Shown piece after piece: positions 61,335 through 64,000 of a DNA stretch of 64,000 bases. Positions within the stretch are counted from its first letter, which is position 1. Each line of letters opens with the position of its first letter. The notes under the pieces are model-generated. The model did no database searches. It had not been told where the DNA came from and saw only the letters and a list, made by a program, of their open reading frames with translations. Origin of the DNA: Agapetus fuscipes (lineage: Eukaryota; Arthropoda; Insecta; Trichoptera; Glossosomatidae); contig OX637332.1 of the NCBI GenBank assembly GCA_951799405.1, forward strand, positions 30,170,832-30,234,831, in the 5' to 3' direction. The position numbers were made by a program, and so were the translations under genes.

Positions 61335-62372
61335 AAGACATCACGTAGCAGATGCAAGTGACTGAATGGTTTTAAGCAATGCTGGTGATAGGCCAAAACA
61401 AGTGAACAACAAAATTAAATTAAAAAGTAACACACTGTACAATTCACTGTTTTTCTGTTGGTTGTTGATAATGGAATGTACACAATATCAATGTTGAGTT
61501 GAGTGATAATATATTAAGTGCTTGGTGTTGTGGAAAAGGCGTGCTTGTGTTTAGTGCTTTTGAAATATTCAAGTGGTGGTAGCTTTCCGGTACTGTTTTG
61601 CTTATATGACTTCTAATTATAAAGTTACAATTAGACCTTGTAGTCATTCTAAAAGTAGTCAAAGAAAACGTCAAATAATCAACGTAAATTAGATACTCGT
61701 TTTTTGATAATTGATAATCAGTCATTGTTTTTTTTCTTTAAATAATTTTCTTCAAATGAAACGATGTAATTTTACATTTGTTTTCATTTGATTTTTTTAA
61801 AACACTGATCGGGTTCTGTGTCTTAATTTTGTCAGCTTTTCACTTCTGATTGAATAATTGAATGAGAAATGTGGACGGGCATTAATCCTTTAATTTTATT
61901 AGTGTTTGATACTTAATTCTTATTTGCAAGCTTGAAATTTTTTTTGAAAAAAAAATTGTTCGTCATCATTTTCATCAAATAAAAAAGAAATGTTCACTGT
62001 GAAATGATTCTGCAGGCTTTTCAAACAAAAGGAACCTTTTAGATGATAAAAATATGAAAACTCTTACATCAAAATATATAATCTGATCACTTATTTTGGA
62101 GAAATTTGTATTTATTTAAATTGAAGACAATTAAACTTCAATAAAGTTATTTGCAACGAAAAGCAACCACACCACTCGTGCTAGAAATGAATAGATCTCG
62201 TCATTTGGGCTTAAATTAAGATTGAGAAATTTTAAAAGCCTGATTGGCTCTTTAGTGGTTATAGAATCTTGCATGTTTGTGTGAGCGTGGTATTTGAGAG
62301 TGTGAATGAGTGTTGACTGCAAAATAAATATACTGACCTGTCCGAGGATATTGGGTGTGATGAGTGTGGCAT
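61335..62372. other. Rdl intron 6 segment, nothing recognised
   Basis: AT-rich intron sequence. I looked for a second alternative exon 6 here and saw none. Confidence 0.5.
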
Positions 62373-63849
62373 CTAGAGTAGCATGTTTAGAGAAGGAAGG
62401 GAGCTGCACTGACCTGTTGTGTGTGATGAGTGTGGCATGTTTAGAGAAGGGAGGGAGCTGCACTGACCTGTTGTGTGTGATGAGTGTGGCATGTTTAGAG
62501 AAGGAAGGGAGCTGCACTGACCTGTTGTGTGTGATGAGTGTGGCATGTTTGGAGAAGGAAGGGAGCTGCACTGACCTGTTGTGTGTGATGAGTGTGGCAT
62601 GTTTGGAGTAGGAAGGGAGCTGCACTGACCTGTTGTGTGTGATGAGTGTGGCATGTTTGGAGAAGGAAGGGAGCTGCACTGACCTGTTGTGTGTGATGAG
62701 TGTGGCATGTTTAGAGAATGAAGGGAGCTGCACTGACCTGCTGTGTGTGATGAGTTAGACATGTTTAGAGAAGGAAGGGAGCTGCACTGACCTGTTGTGT
62801 GTGATGAGTGTGGCATGTTTAGAGAATGAAGGGAGCTGCACTGACCTGCTGTGTGTGATGAGTTAGACATGTTTAGAGAAGGAAGGGAGCTGCACTGACC
62901 TGTTGTGTGTGATGAGTGTGGCATGTTTAGAGAATGAAGGGAGCTGCACTGACCTGCTGTGTGTGATGAGTTAGACATGTTTAGAGAAGGAAGGGAGCTG
63001 CACTGACCTGTTGTGTGTGATGAGTGTGGCATGTTTAGAGAATGAAGGGAGCTGCACTGACCTGCTGTGTGTGATGAGTTAGACATGTTTAGAGAAGGAA
63101 GGGAGCTGCACTGACCTGTTGTGTGTGATGAGTGTGGCATGTTTAGAGAATGAAGGGAGCTGCACTGACCTGCTGTGTGTGATGAGTTAGACATGTTTAG
63201 AGAAGGAAGGGAGCTGCACTGACCTGTTGTGTGTGATGAGTGTGGCATGTTTAGAGAATGAAGGGAGCTGCACTGACCTGCTGTGTGTGATGAGTTAGAC
63301 ATGTTTAGAGAAGGAAGGGAGCTGCACTGACCTGTTGTGTGTGATGAGTGTGGCATGTTTAGAGAAGGAAGGGAGCTGCACTGACCTGTTGTGTGTGATG
63401 AGTGTGGCATGTTTGGAGTAGGAAGGGAGCTGCACTGACCTGTTGTGTGTGATGAGTGTGGCATGTTTGGAGTAGGAAGGGAGCTGCACTGACCTGTTGT
63501 GTGTGATGAGTGTGGCATGTTTGGAGTAGGAAGGGAGCTGCACTGACCTGTTGTGTGTGATGAGTGTGGCATGTTTGGAGAAGGAAGGGAGCTGCACTGA
63601 CCTGTTGTGTGTGATGAGTGTGGCATGTTTGGAGAAGGAAGGGAGCTGCACTGACCTGTTGTGTGTGATGAGTGTGGCATGTTTGGAGTAGGAAGGGAGC
63701 TGCACTGACCTGTTGTGTGTGATGAGTGTGGCATGTTTAGAGAATGAAGGGAGCTGCACTGACCTGCTGTGTGTGATGAGTTAGACATGTTTAGAGAAGG
63801 AAGGGAGCTGCACTGACCTATTGTGTGTGATGAGTGTGGCATGTAGAGT
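62373..63849 (-). repeat. 27 x 54-bp minisatellite carrying copies of the Rdl exon 6 splice donor
   Basis: On the gene strand each unit reads CACACTCATCACACACAACA, GGTCAGTGCAGCTCCCTTCC, TTCTCTAAACATGC with small changes. The real exon end reads TCTCACCACA, GGTCAGTGCAGCTCCTTC. Unit variants form a higher-order pattern: six successive 108-bp pairs of types A and B in the middle, simple A variants on both sides. The 54-bp length keeps one frame open, making a spurious 538-codon ORF. Confidence 0.95.
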
Positions 63850-63859
63850 AGCATGTTTA

Positions 63860-64000
<141 letters not shown>

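Noticed and set aside
62373..63849. CRISPR array
   Set aside because: The 54-bp units are contiguous with no unique spacers, in a eukaryotic intron.

Overview
This is an arthropod nuclear genome window, most likely insect. The evidence is an AT-rich sequence with GT-AG introns, a resistance-to-dieldrin (Rdl) type GABA receptor, a ZAD-type C2H2 zinc-finger gene, flotillin-1 exons, and a dense mix of eukaryotic transposons (DIRS, hAT, Penelope-like, LINEs, tRNA-SINEs, MITEs). I could not name the order or species. No CRISPR array, operon or prokaryotic feature is present.

Three host genes lie on the minus strand. From right to left: (1) the 3' half of Rdl, with exons at 63883-64000 (running off the window), 58956-59240, 54294-54466, 53027-53164 and 48403-48567 (M4 and stop). 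(2) A ZAD/AT-hook/nine-finger C2H2 protein of about 505 aa, rebuilt here as 11 exons between 29829 (ATG) and 16264 (stop) with every intron phase consistent; several exons are too short or oddly placed to stand out as ORFs. (3) The first two coding exons of flotillin-1, at 11246-11297 and 6088-6254; its later exons must lie left of the window.

The rest is mainly mobile DNA. Positions 4-4987 hold a DIRS-type tyrosine-recombinase retrotransposon with inverted ends, an internal complementary region, decayed gag and pol, and an open recombinase frame. It sits in flotillin intron 2. A hAT transposon, 16584-20400, with an open two-exon transposase, lies in the last intron of the zinc-finger gene. 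A 5'-truncated Penelope-like element lies at 13267-14547. Around it are LINE 3' ends, at least three tRNA-derived SINE families, six or more MITE/foldback families, and a 5S rRNA pseudogene split by a MITE. The region 33.7-48.4 kb and the Rdl introns are mostly AT-rich sequence in which I see no gene.

The most unusual pattern is tandem arrays at exon edges. Rdl exon 6 is followed by 27 copies of a 54-bp unit, each carrying a copy of that exon's own splice donor. Two zinc-finger exons are preceded by arrays (10 x 52 bp and 4 x 17 bp) that copy their splice acceptors. Shorter arrays lie beside Rdl exons 7 and 9. A second pattern is a set of foldback elements, at least four with 15-24-bp target duplications when the Penelope-like element is counted, whose centres carry hammerhead-like cores. 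They may be non-autonomous Penelope-type elements.
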